Source: Amaranthus tricolor (taxonomy: Eukaryota; Streptophyta; Magnoliopsida; Caryophyllales; Amaranthaceae). Taken from it: a stretch of DNA of 64,000 nt. Positions 49,036 to 62,658 of the stretch are shown piece by piece; the first letter of the stretch is position 1; each line of letters begins with the position of its first letter. Location of the stretch: the NCBI RefSeq assembly GCF_026212465.1, contig NC_080048.1, forward strand, positions 34,248,422 through 34,312,421. The letters run 5' to 3'. A program made the position numbers and the translations under genes. The notes under the pieces were generated by a model. It searched no databases. It saw only the letters and a list, made by a program, of their open reading frames with translations, and had not been told where the DNA came from.

Positions 49036-49917
49036 TTCACTAAGTCAATCTTTGATCTCGTTGTAACTTGTAACTTGTAACTTGTAACTTGAACGATGCA
49101 GTGTGAATGACATATATTATCGCCCTTTTTATATTATAGTGGCAGTCATGAGATTATTATTGTGATATTTACTTAAAGGTTAATTTGGATTAATGAAAAT
49201 TTTTTGAGTTGTTCAATTTACAAATAAAACTCTGTCAAATTTTTTTATTAATTTACTTCAACACAATGATGGTAATTATGATTTTGAGTTCTGGATTCAC
49301 CGATTACCATACAATGATGATAATAGGGACCTCCTTAATAAAATTAAAGATTGCATATGAAAAAAGGATGTGGATCTAAGCTCATCTTTACGCTGAAGAA
49401 TGCTCAATTTCTATACGTAGTTTATTTTTTTTTTTTACTAAATGTCAGATTTCATTTGGAATTTAAATCTGTTTATAATCCACGCTGTTTCCTTTTTAAT
49501 ACTTGGGTTAATTTTAATTCTTGGTACAAGCCATGATATACTTTGTACATATATTATTCATACGATACATTTCTTCTCCGCAACTTGGTTTTTTATATGC
49601 TTATTTTTCAACATCATTATGATGATATTATTTTGTTAAATGCCATGATATACTTTGTACGTATATTCAATTTTTGATTCGCAAAATTTGTTTTCATCTG
49701 TTACAACTCTTATAAACCTCATTTTTCATTACGATTATCAGTTATCTTTAAATATATAATCAATTGTGATTCAAAGTTAGACATATTTTACGAGAAAAAG
49801 TTAAAACAATAATCAGGTCCGTGTTTTCGTGGGCCATGGGACAAAATATTAAAATGAGGCCTTCTCTTAAAACCTAGTTTTACAACTCATGCAACAAAAT
49901 GTGAAAAAGTACTTCTG
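49036..49917. other. Intergenic, no gene seen
   Basis: AT-rich. TAACTTGTAACTTG is repeated in tandem at 49067-49095. Part of 49540-49780 resembles 590-660 and 1010-1025 (TTCATACGATACATTTCTTC, ATATAATCAATTGTGATTC). Confidence 0.55.
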
Positions 49918-50160
49918 TTTTTGATTAATCATGAATAACACCAACTTAGGGGGTCGGTTTTTCCTAGAACAATACCAACTTTAATTTATTAGCTACTTTA
50001 TCGATTTTTTTGTCATATAATCCGCTGTAGTTTGATTTTTAACATGTTAGAGATATTTTAGAGAAACACCCCTTAAATTGGTATTATTTATGGTTAATTA
50101 AAATTTAGTATTATTATAGGAAAATACGCAAAAGGTTGTATTATTCCTGATAATTTTTCC
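49918..50160. mobile_element. MULE-like MITE, left-truncated
   Basis: Homologous to 2397-2697 from TTTTGATTAATCATGAATA to the right end, followed by TTATTAATA. The outer half of the left inverted repeat is missing. Confidence 0.65.
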
Positions 50161-50533
50161 TTATTAATATCTAATTTTTACAATATTCTTGTTTTGTATA
50201 ATAAGAGATATCAATTATTGAATAAATAAATATATTAAATAGTGTGAAAAAGTAGATGCGACATTTCTCTTCAATAAGAGAGAGTAATATATTAATTTAC
50301 ATATCAAATGATATCACATTACTTATTTCACATTCGTAGAAACAAATGATATCACATATAATACTTCTGTTTATATATATATATATAAATAAATCCACAG
50401 CACAAGTTTGATTTACAATAAGTGAACATATTAGCAAACTACATAGAATGAAATATTCCATCAATAACATGGAAAATCCACAGCATAAACACACTCTTAT
50501 TCTCCTCAATACTATGTAATTCAAATAAAAGGA

Positions 50534-50534
<1 letters not shown>

Positions 50535-50601
<67 letters not shown>
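50535..50601. repeat. (AAT)n microsatellite
   Basis: About 22 AAT units. Confidence 0.95.
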
Positions 50602-51018
50602 GATAAACTCAAAGAACAAAATAATTCAACATTTAAAAGAATACAAAATAAAATTTCTAGATCAAAAGAAAATTAAGAAATAAGAAATAATTGGAATTAA
50701 TAATTTGGAAAAGAAGTAAAAAATAGAAACTTATTACTTGATTTCTTATGTCCATGGGAGCATAACTCCACCAATATTTTCAACCCACCACTACAAATAA
50801 GATGAAAGGAAGAAATGAAAATTTAAAATTTTAAAAGATTTTACCATTTGCATAATGGTGAAGAAGGTTTATAGTTGTGAAATGACAATGAGAATTGGAG
50901 AAGACATAATTTGATAATTTATTGATGAAATGAAGATAAAAGATAAAGAAAGGAGTAAAAACTAATTTCCACCGTGAAATGAATATAAATAATTTGGTTA
51001 TTTGTCAAAGAAAAGTTA
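50602..51018. other. Intergenic, no gene seen
   Basis: A/G-rich low-complexity sequence without a credible frame. It has no counterpart in the duplicated segment at 58921, which skips from the equivalent of about 50510 to about 51143. Confidence 0.55.
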
Positions 51019-51020
51019 TA

Positions 51021-51277
51021 CTTCCTCGTATTAAATTACTTGCACCAAACATATTTTTGGATAATTTAATGTATTTGTCGGATCGTATATATCTAGAGTT
51101 ATACATAACTAAAAATTATATAATTATGATATTATGAAAATATGCGACGAGACGAATAAAACAAAATTTTAAATAAATATATTTTGATCTCGTATGATAG
51201 CCGAAATATGTAAATTACCATAGAATGATGAATATTGCAAAAATTAGTTTGGTACAAGTAATATGGAATGAAGGAAG
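51021..51277. mobile_element. Stowaway-like (Tc1/mariner) MITE, 257 bp
   Basis: The inverted ends CTTCCTCGTATTAAATTACT and CTTCCTTCATTCCATATTAC (other strand), each continuing TTG(C/T)ACCAAAC, are flanked by TA (51019-51020, 51278-51279). These fit the Stowaway type. A right half is at 58921-59057 and a relative at about 60395-60640. Confidence 0.7.
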
Positions 51278-51974
51278 TAGTAATAAAGAATGCACTAGAG
51301 TAATAAACTTAACTTTCTCGAGGGGACTCCTTTGGTCGTACTCTCCTTTATGGGTATAAGTTGTCGCCGTCTTTTCCTCCCCAGTTTTTTTTACGAGCGA
51401 AATATACTAGATACGAGTGAAATATACTAGATTGGATGATGATGATGGGAGACAAAGTTAATTAACCACTGTCAGAGTAAAACAGGAATAAGTAAGAAAC
51501 TACATCATCCTGCATAAATTGATTGGCACTTACTTAATTGTTCAATTAGTGGTTGCGTAAGTCTAAATTCCATACTCGTATTTATTATCTTCCAAAGAGA
51601 AAGTCCAAAGAGAAACTCTAGATAACATGATTCTATTTTTACTTCTCGACATTGATGGATGTCGCTATTCTGTCGTGGTTATTTGAGTGTTTCCTCGTGG
51701 CTTAGCTTATGTGTTGGACATCTGCGACGACACATATAATTATGGATAATGTAAATTTAAAATAGACTTAGTCAATTATATTTTAGTGTGTACCCTTAAT
51801 CTATAATGGATGTAGTCAACATGTTTTAGTGGGTCGTATCCAGCTCGTAGTCTCTATTGAACATTTTTTTTGAATTTTTTTTAGTGGGTGATGACCCTGT
51901 ACCGTAGCCAGACTGTAGCCCCTCTTCACTTCATTTTTGGAATTTTGCTGCATTAAAAAAAAACTATGTAAGTG

Positions 51975-52170
51975 TCTACAGCTAATAATATACTGATATG
52001 ATTAATTATATATTAATAATACGCTGATACGACTAACAATACACTAATACGACTAATTATATATTAATACAATTAATAATATAGTAATATTACACTTGTA
52101 CGAGTAATAATATACTAATACGATTAATATACTAATACGAATAATAATGTATTATTACCACACTGATACG
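51975..52170. repeat. Degenerate TAATA(C/T)ACTAATACGA minisatellite
   Basis: About ten units of 16-21 bases around ACTAATACGA or CTGATACGA. Paralogous array at 59395-59575. Confidence 0.75.
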
Positions 52171-52309
52171 ACTACAAATTACCGTAGCCAGCTCGTCGCC
52201 CTTCTTTTCCAACGTCTCTTTTTACATAACAGTGCTGGGTGACGGCCATTTCTCATAGCCAGCTCGTCGCCCAGATTAAACATTTTTTTAAAAAAATGTC
52301 ATTACTTTA

Positions 52310-52560
52310 AATTTCTAATGGTATATACAGTAGATTTAATGACATTTATAAGATCATTTAGCAGCATAATAAAAAATCATAGTAAAGTTTTTCGCAATAT
52401 AGGATCTAGTGATATTTGTTATAAATGCCAATGTAGACTATAGTAATAATTGCATATGTTACTAAAGGTCAAATAAAGTGTCACTAAGTCACATTATTAT
52501 AGAATTAAATATAAAAACAAAAAAATTATTACACAAAAAATATAAATCATCTAACACTTT
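52310..52560. repeat. Dispersed repeat (third copy)
   Basis: Homologous to 3930-4215, with GGATCTAGTGATATTTG. Confidence 0.65.
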
Positions 52561-52998
52561 TTATTAATTTTAGACATTGCTATCACTTATTTGCATTAAA
52601 AATCTTATTTGAATTTGTATTTTGCATTGTGTGAAATTTTATTTTTTTGATATTATAAATATAATTTTTATTAATCTATATTTTATGTATAGTTTGAACC
52701 ATAATATATTTTTCACCCCGAATCTCTAAAATATCAGGGTCGGTCCGACTTATTTAGGTGCATGATCTTCCAAATAGATGTAGTCAAGCTCTCTCGTATA
52801 CGTCTTTTGCATTTTTTAGTATTTTATATATTTTTACTATTATAAGAGAAAAATAATATAGTCATGTCGAATCTTGTTTTTATTCGTCTCGTCGCATATT
52901 TTTATAAAGTTCAACGTACGTTATAATATAGTAATCTCTTAGTGACGAAGAGATCAGAGTATGGTTATTATTATATATCCTGCTATTGTAAGTACAGC

Positions 52999-53045
52999 TA
53001 TCCACCACACAAGATGAAGTTCTTCTTAATTATCTCCATAGATAG
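52999..53045 (+). promoter_or_regulatory. Orphan promoter box in the inverted duplication
   Basis: TATCCACCACACA followed by AAGATGAAG and a half palindrome TCCATAGATAGGG. It is the inverted partner of 38594-38646. No peptide gene follows; hAT copy 3 lies 60 bases on. Confidence 0.5.
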
Positions 53046-53606
53046 GGTAGAGGGCGTACAGTATCAGATCCATGTGGGGACCTCCAAGATTTAGCATATC
53101 GTACATAGGCATGGCCACGGGGCGGGTTACCCGGAACCGAACCGCTTGGAACCGGAACCGTTTGCGACAGGTTCCGAACCGCCCCGAACCGCGAAACCGT
53201 GAAACCGCCAGGAAAAAAGTTGCCGGAACCGTAAAATCGCCGAAAAAAACCGTCGTGAACCGGGTAAAAAACCCGCGGGTTGGAACCGGAACCGGTCCGG
53301 TTGAACCGGCTCAACGGTTCCGTGGAACCGGGACCGGTCCGCCAAAATGTGACCGTTACGTTACCGTTAGCTAGCCGTTGCCTTCTCCTCTATATATACT
53401 CATCACTTTCAATCATTTTCATTCACAACTCATCTCTTCTCCTACTCTCTCTACTTACTCTCTCTACTTAATTCTTTAATTACGCAATTATTCTCTTAAT
53501 TACATAATTAGTCTTTTAATTATTTCTTAATTTAGTTAGTTACATAATTAATTATTTATTTATTTCTTAATTCTATATTTCTATTATTACTTCAATATTA
53601 TCAATC

Positions 53607-56231
53607 ATGTCTTCATTTTTGAAAAAAGCCACAAAAAAAGTTACTAAAGTGGCAAAATCATTGGGAGGTTCCAGTTCCTCCAAAAGAAAGGCCACTTCTA
53701 CTCCGTCGGTATCAACAACACCTTCCATTAGTAATTATAATTATGAACCAAATTATCCAGAAGGGTACGACCCAAAATTACTTAATTATGTAGAAGAAGT
53801 GGAAAGAGAAATACAAATTGATGAAGAAGAGGAACCAATGACCCCAATTGGGATACATATATCTCGACAGTCATCAACAAGATCACATGAAGAACAAGGA
53901 GAACAACAACAACAAAGACAAACTCGTGGTAAACGAGTCAATTTCCAAACTATCGGTTAGTTTTATAATTTTATTCTTCAAATTAATTAAACTTTAAATT
54001 ATTTATTTATTTAATTATAGTTATATAATTTTAAATTATTTATTTAGATGAAGACGAACCAGTAAGACAACCTTTTCCGGCAATGGCACCTCCTAGTGGT
54101 AGAGCTGTTTCACATGTGTGGTCGTATTTCACAAAAGAACCAACCGAGAATCCAGATATTTTCTTATGCACTTGTCAAATTTGTGAAAGTCAAGGAGTAA
54201 AGCCCTTAGTTTCATACAGTTTCACCAGAGGTAAATACTTTTTAAGTTTTTTATACATACATAATACATTATACATTCATACATTATATATTCATATTAT
54301 ATAAACATTTATTTATTGTGTTTTGTGAATACGTCTTAGGTGGTGGTACGGGATCTTTTAACAAACATTTGGCAAAGAAGCATGGAATCACAAAAGAAAC
54401 TCATGCAGCAAGCGGGAGCGAGACCACAAGTGGAAGCCGACAGACACAATGGGACATTCCCAGCACATGTATGCCTTTTAGATACAATCGTAATGACATG
54501 ATTGATGAATTTTCTAGGTATGTAATTTGTGATGAATTGCCTTTTAACCACGGTGAAAGTAGGGCATACGAGCGTCTCACTAGAAAAACTTTGCAACCAC
54601 AATATAGAGCAATCCCTAGGAGCACTCTTAAAAGACGCACAATTAAATTATACGAATCAATGCGCTATGAATTAGTTGAAATGTTTAAATCGTTTAATGG
54701 TAGGGTTAGCATAACAACTGACATTTGGTCTGCTCCCCCACATTTAGAACCTTATATGTGTGTAACAGCACACTGGATAGATCGAAATTGGATTATTCAA
54801 AAAAGAATAATTGCTTTTGAGACAATGCCAGAAAGACATACCGGTGAAAACATAAAATATAGATTAGTAGAGATATGTAGAGAATGGAACTTATTAGATA
54901 AAATATTTTGTTGTTCAACTGATAATGCAACCGCGAACATTAAATGTATAGAACTTTTGTTTAACGAACCTGCTTTTAGTTTAATCCTTGGGGGTAGCTT
55001 ATTACACATACGTTGTTGTGCGCATATAATTAACTTATCTTGCCAAGCAGGCATAAAACAATTAAGTGATTTATTAGAACCAATTAGGGATATAGTGAAA
55101 TGGCTTAGGATCGGAAAGATAAAAAGACGATATAAACAATTATGTGACCAATACCAACTTAAAAAAGTGTATTGGTCATTAGATACTTCTACACGTTGGG
55201 GCTCAACCAACGATTTATTAAGAAAGGCGATTGCTTATCGCCCAGTAATAACACAACTATATAGTGAGTGTACAGATAGTTTCATAGCTGATGACACTTG
55301 GTAATTAGCTATAGGTGTACATAACATATTAGAAGCGTATGACCACGCGACTAAGATTTTTTCTTATGTTTATGAACCGAACGTTCACTTAGTAATAAGT
55401 GAATGTATTACTATTTTTTATCATCTCCTTAAATATACACATGAAGATACTAACCCAAAATTGAGGCTGATTCTTGCAGATATGATGGAAAAATGGCAAG
55501 CATATTTTACCGATTTTCCTTATATTTATGGAATCGCAACCATTTTGGACCCACGTTTTAAAACTGAGGTCCTTACTAAAGTAATAGGATTTTATTACCA
55601 ATCGTTAGATCGCCCGTCTACTGATGTACATAATTATGTAGGAACATGTAAAAAATATTTAGCAGAACTCTATGATTTTTACGCTAGTGTATATAACCCG
55701 AAACGCGATATGTCTAGGCGTGCTAGCGTTTCGGCACGTCCCTCTTACTATAATTCGGTAATAGCTAACATAATGACTCAAGATGATAGTTTTGTAGGAT
55801 CATCTTCTACTTCCTCGACCTCATATTTAGAACAAGATAGTTATCTTAAACACCACTTTGAAATAGACCAAATTATCTATAATATTTTGGAGTGATGGAA
55901 AGAAAAATTTGTTAAATTTCCTATTTTATCGAGAATTGCAAAGGATATCCTTGCAATTCCCGCGTCAACAATTGCGTCGGAGTCTGCTTTTAGTGCAGGT
56001 AGAAGAGTTTTGGACGAAAAGCGATCTCGTCTTGCTCCACATAGTATTCAAATATGTGTTTGCAAGAAAGATTGGGATCAAGCGGAGATTCGAACACAAG
56101 GACTAAGGAATGATGATGATCAAGACGACGATGATGATCCATGGATGATGATGGATACATCTGCATCGTCGTCAGGAGGAGAGTCAGCGGAAGCATCTAA
56201 TCAACCACATGATGATGACGAAGACGAATAG
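53607..56231 (+). pseudogene. hAT transposase, copy 3 (least damaged)
   Basis: Exons 53607-53955, 54048-54230 and 54340-56231, with GT-AG borders. The BED finger (CTCQIC ... HLAKKH), core (TTDIWSAP, CSTDNATAN) and dimerisation domain (SESAFSAGRRVLDEKRS) are all present, and the acidic tail ends HDDDEDE. Only two stops break it: TAA at 55302-55304, shared with copy 1, and TGA at 55893-55895 (TGG in copy 1). Defective as it stands. Confidence 0.9.
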
Positions 56232-56297
56232 GATCAATCCGACAAGCGACAACGATAAATCAACATTCAACAACTATAAATAAAAGGTATGACAAAG

Positions 56298-56388
56298 AAC
56301 TACGTGGGCTTTGATTCCTTCGGGATACGTAGGCAGCTTAGTATTCATTTGGGTACTAGGTTCAAGTCCATTTTCTCCCTCTTTTTTT
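56298..56388 (+). ncRNA. Conserved hairpin, B-box and T-run in hAT 3' region (copy 3)
   Basis: CTACGT (56300-56305) and ACGTAG (56327-56332), B-box GGTTCAAGTCC at 56359-56369, T-run 56382-56388. Identical to copy 1 over the block. Confidence 0.4.
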
Positions 56389-56791
56389 ATTAATCATCTT
56401 TATCGACATTATCATTGATTCGTTTCTTATTAATTTATTTTTTTCCATTCTTTTTAGTAAATATTTCAATAACGATGACAACTTGACATGCAATGAATTT
56501 CGCTAATAATCAAGTAATCATCAAAGGTACATCCGCGATATTATAGTATTTTTTTATTATATAAATATTTAAAGAAAAAATAAAAATTGAACCGATGGTC
56601 AGACCCGCCCGTCCCGTGAGTTGGAACCGCCGGAACCACCTCATGAACCGCCAAGGAACCGTTTGGAACCGCCCGGAACCGGAACCAGAACCGGAACCGT
56701 TCGCGACAGGTTCCAAATGGAACCGGAACCGGGTGGAACCGGAACCGGAACCGGAACGGAACCGGACCAACCCGGACCGTGGCCATGCCTA

Positions 56792-57150
56792 ATCGTACAT
56801 ATTGTTGAAATTATCTTGATTGCTATAATTTTTTACTGTATTTTATTAGAAAATTGTCTTATAAAACACATGATTTTCTTTTTATTTAGTTTTTTATTCT
56901 TAACAATGCATGTATAGACAACAGACAGAGTCGGCTTTATGTCATGAGCAAATTATTAGGACTCTGTTATTTTAAAGGCCAAAAAAATTAATATATTCAA
57001 TTTTGAATTAAATATTAAAAAATATAAAATTTCTAACGACACATAAAAATCTTCATATAAATATCTAATATACCTGTTTAAAACTTATTTATTTTGGATT
57101 TCAGGTTAACAGATATTTGTTTGTTTTATTTTGTTGATTGATAATTATTG
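56792..57150. repeat. Inverted duplication, right arm
   Basis: The reverse complement of 38208-38540 (AACAATGCATGTATAGACAA, CAGACAGAGTCGGCT). Together with 52915-53105 it completes the arm. Confidence 0.85.
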
Positions 57151-57216
57151 TAATGTGTCAACCTATATCGATCTTAGTGTCCTTGTTTTCATCTTTGTAT
57201 GATATGCACCATGATT

Positions 57217-57663
57217 TTTGTATGTTTTTATGTTTCTTTTCATTATAAAGTTAAGTTATCTGATCTTTGTTATTTACGTTTGCTATGTTCTTTTTACGAA
57301 AATTAAAGAATTCATAAATCATTAAGAGCAACAATTTACAATATAATCAATACTCAGTTGAAGGAAATTAAGACCCGCATTCGTCTAAACCGGACTATTT
57401 AAGTGATATGCAAAGAGATCATTTCAATTTGATTTTTGATGATAAATATCATCAATCTGCGACTTGTACAACTATCCACCACACATACATGTGGGACCTT
57501 AGCCGATCTAAAATTAAGCATGTGAGATTTAATTTAGTTTTTTATTCTTAACACTGCATGTATAGAAAATAGACATAGCGATGACAATTAAATTCGAATC
57601 CGATCCGATTCGAAAAATTTAACTAATTTGAATTCGAGAAAAAAAAATATAACTCTGAATTTG
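57217..57663. repeat. Right-edge duplication, first copy
   Basis: Essentially identical to 63554-64000 with a constant offset of 6,337 bases; the second copy runs off the window. It contains an orphan promoter box TATCCACCACACA at 57473-57485. Confidence 0.93.
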
Positions 57664-57855
57664 ATTATATCGTCTGAGTTCGATTCAGATTCGGACTGGA
57701 GTTGGACCTCACTAAAATCCAATACTCCAACCTGACTCTGATTCGACCGACACCGACTCCGATCTACATTAGGCTCTGAATTCAAATTTAACCCACTTTT
57801 TATTCTAAAAAAAAAACAAAATTTGAACTTCAAATTTATCTTGGAATTGTACAAG
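57664..57855. other. Low-complexity spacer
   Basis: GATTCGGA / TCCGACT-type short repeats (57590-57780) produce frames but no recognisable protein. Confidence 0.55.
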
Positions 57856-58001
57856 TATCCACCACACAAGGTGGGTCATGTAGTTTGGCGATGAGCTGGC
57901 ATTGGCAATAATTGTAGTGAGGGCTATATAAAGAGTGGTATGGTGCTTAAATTTACAAACAAAAACACAAACACAAACACAAAACACAAAACATAAATAC
58001 G
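57856..58001 (+). promoter_or_regulatory. Orphan promoter of a lost cysteine-rich peptide gene
   Basis: This aligns to the promoter and 5' UTR of the intact gene in opposite orientation: TATCCACCACACA (57856-57868), GATGAGCTGGCA, GGCTATATAAAGAGTGGTATG (TATA near 57932), then a CACAAA-rich leader to ATAAATACGAA. About 22 bases before where the ATG should be, the sequence switches to unrelated DNA homologous to 2052 onward, so the coding part is gone. Confidence 0.75.
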
Positions 58002-58920
58002 AAGCTTTTGTAACTAATCAATTAAACAAATCTAATCAGAAAGATATTACATGATATGCTAAAAAATATTTTCCTAATAAAAACATGAAAAGAGTGAAAA
58101 AATTTTCATGGTAAAGTTGACATTTATCCTAATCGTTTCTTCATTAGTATATTGTATAGACTATATATTTTCAATTTAATAAGTTATACCAAATTTTCGC
58201 TTCTATTCAAAAAGAAAGTCTCGATTATTTTTTGGACATTGTTCACGATTGAATTTTAACAAATGAAATCTTGTTTGATTTTTCTCAATGCATAAATATT
58301 AATAGCAAAAATTACCATGAATAATACAAGCTTTCGTTAATTTCCCTACAATAATACAAACTTTTGATTAATCATTAATAACACCAACTTAGGGGGCCTG
58401 TTTTTTGCTAAAATAATACCAACTTTAGTTTATTAGCTAATTTAACGATTTTTTTTTGTCATATAACCCACAATATTTTGATTTTTAACATGTTAGAGAT
58501 ATTTTTGGAAAACACCCCCTAAATTTGTATTATTCTTGGTTAATCAAAAGTCGGTATAATTGTAAGGAAATAAGCAAAATGTTGCATTATTCCAAATAAT
58601 TTTTTCTTATTAATATCCAATTTTACAATATTTTTGTTATATATGATAAGATATATCAATCATTGAATAAATAAATGTATTTAAATAGTGTGCAAAAAGT
58701 AATCGAGGCATTTCTCTTGAATAAGAAGCAGGAGTAATATTTTACATTTACATATCAAATCATATCACATTACTTATTTCACATTCGTAAAGACAAATGA
58801 TATCATATATAATACTTCTGTTTGATTTACAATAAGTGAACATATTAGCAAACTACCAGAGAATGAAATATTCCATCAATAACATGGAAAATCCACAGCA
58901 CAAACACACTCCTATTCTTC
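58002..58920. repeat. Segmental duplication of 2052-2960
   Basis: AGCTTTTGTAACTAATCAAT onward follows 2052-2960 with small deletions, including the MULE-like MITE at the same site. No gene. Confidence 0.85.
58305..58606. mobile_element. MULE-like MITE (duplicated copy)
   Basis: Same element and flanks as 2397-2697; flanking repeats ATATTAATA / TTATTAATA. Confidence 0.7.
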
Positions 58921-60205
58921 TCTGCGACGAGACGAATAAAACAAAATTTCAAATAAATATATTTTATCTCGTATATAGTCGAAATATGTAAATTACCATA
59001 GAATGATGAATATTGCAAAAATTAGTTTGGTACAAGTAATATGGAATGAAGGAAGTAGTAATAAAGAATGCACTAGAGTAATAAACTTAACTTTCTCGAG
59101 CCGGGGGACTCCTTTGGTCGTACTCTCCTTTATGAGTATGAGTTGTCGCCATCTTTCCCTCCCCAATCTCTGTCCATAGTTTTTTCTACGAGCGGAATAT
59201 CTAAAATGGATATAGTCTACATTTTTTTAGTGGGCAGTAGCCAGCTAATAGTCTCTATCGAACAATTTTTAAAATTTTTTTTAGTGAGTGATCACCCTGT
59301 GCCGTAGCCAGACCGTAGCCCCTCTCCACTTCATTTTTGAAATTTTGCTGTATTTAAAAAAAAAAAAAAAACTACGTAAGTGTCTACAACTAATAATATA
59401 CTGATATGATTAATAATATATTAATAATATGCTGATACGACTAACAATACACTAATACGACTAATTATATACTAATACAATTAATAATATACTAATATTA
59501 CACTTGTACGAGTAATAATATACCAATACGATTAATATACTAATACGAATAATAATGTATTAGTACCACACTAATACGACTACAAATTCCCGTAGCCAGC
59601 TCGTCGCCCTGCTTTTCCAACGTCTCTTTTTACATAACAGTGCTAGGTGACGGCCATTTCTCGTAGCCAGCTCGTCGCGCAGATTAAAATTTTTTTAAAA
59701 AAATGTCATTACCTTTAAATTTCTAATGGTATATACAGTAGATTTAATGACATTTATTAAATCATTTAGCAGCATAATAAAAAAAAATCATACTAACGCT
59801 CTTCGCAATATAGGATCTAGTGACATTTGTTGTAAATGTCACTGTAGACTATAGTAATAATTGCACATGTCACTAAAGGTCAAATAAAGTGTCACTAAGT
59901 CACATTATTATAAAATTAAATATAAAAAAAATTATTACACTAAAAATATAAATCATCAACACTTTTTATTAATTTAGACATTGCTATCACTTATTTGCAT
60001 TAAAAATCTTATTTGAATTTGTATTTTGCATTGTGTGAAATTTTATTTTTTTGATATTATAAATATAATTTTTATTAATCTATATTTTATGTATAGTTTG
60101 AACCATAATATATTTTTCACCCCGAATCTCTAAAATATCAGGGTCGGTCCGACTTATTTAGGTGCATGATCTTCCAAATAGACGTAGTCAAGCTCCCTCG
60201 TATAT
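58921..60205. repeat. Segmental duplication of about 51143-52800
   Basis: Begins inside the Stowaway-like MITE (58921-59057). It then follows 51278-52800, including the minisatellite (59395-59575) and the dispersed repeat (59705-59960). Confidence 0.8.
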
Positions 60206-62299
<2,094 letters not shown>

Positions 62300-62658
62300 C
62301 ATTATATTCACTAACAAAAGCATTACATGATTCTCTTGAATTGCTGAATGAATACAGCCTCAACAAGACAGCAAAATAGGAGTATTGCACACTTGCAAAA
62401 TTGAATGATTGAACTTTTATTAAAAACAAATGATGAATGAATTACAAAATGAGAGGAAGGCCTTATTTATAGATTTTTCCTTAGTCCTCAACGGCTATAA
62501 AGGGGCGCCTAATGACTCAACAAATTAATACATCATCATAACAAAAACGAACAAAACAGAAGGTTGTATTGACTTAAACTCAAGCTTCTGTTCTGCACCC
62601 AAGCTTCTGTTCTGTTGGGCCTCTACTGGCTTCTATTGGGCCTGTAGTCAGTATGCAT
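62300..62658 (-). mobile_element. Gypsy 3' LTR fragment
   Basis: Follows the pol fragment in its own orientation. It has a TATA box CTATAAATAAGG (about 62461-62472) and AATAAAAGTTC about 50 bases further. The LTR borders were not identified. Confidence 0.5.

Larger units (their letters stand above)
51300..52910. repeat. Segmental duplication (copy at 59080-60205)
   Basis: It shares with 59080-60205 the same order: CTTTCTCGAG, CCGTAGCCAGCTCGTCGCCC boxes, the TAATACGA minisatellite, the dispersed repeat and the TTCACCCCGAATCTCTAAAA segment. Two boxes with GAGCTGGC / GTCGCC resemble the GGCGAC element at 14622. No gene. Confidence 0.8.
53106..56791 (+). mobile_element. hAT transposon copy 3, 3,686 bp
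   Basis: Ends TAGGCATGGCCACGG / CCGTGGCCATGCCTA, with a perfect 8-bp target duplication ATCGTACA (53098-53105, 56792-56799). The empty site is preserved in inverted orientation at 38532-38539. Very similar to copy 1 along its whole length. Confidence 0.96.
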
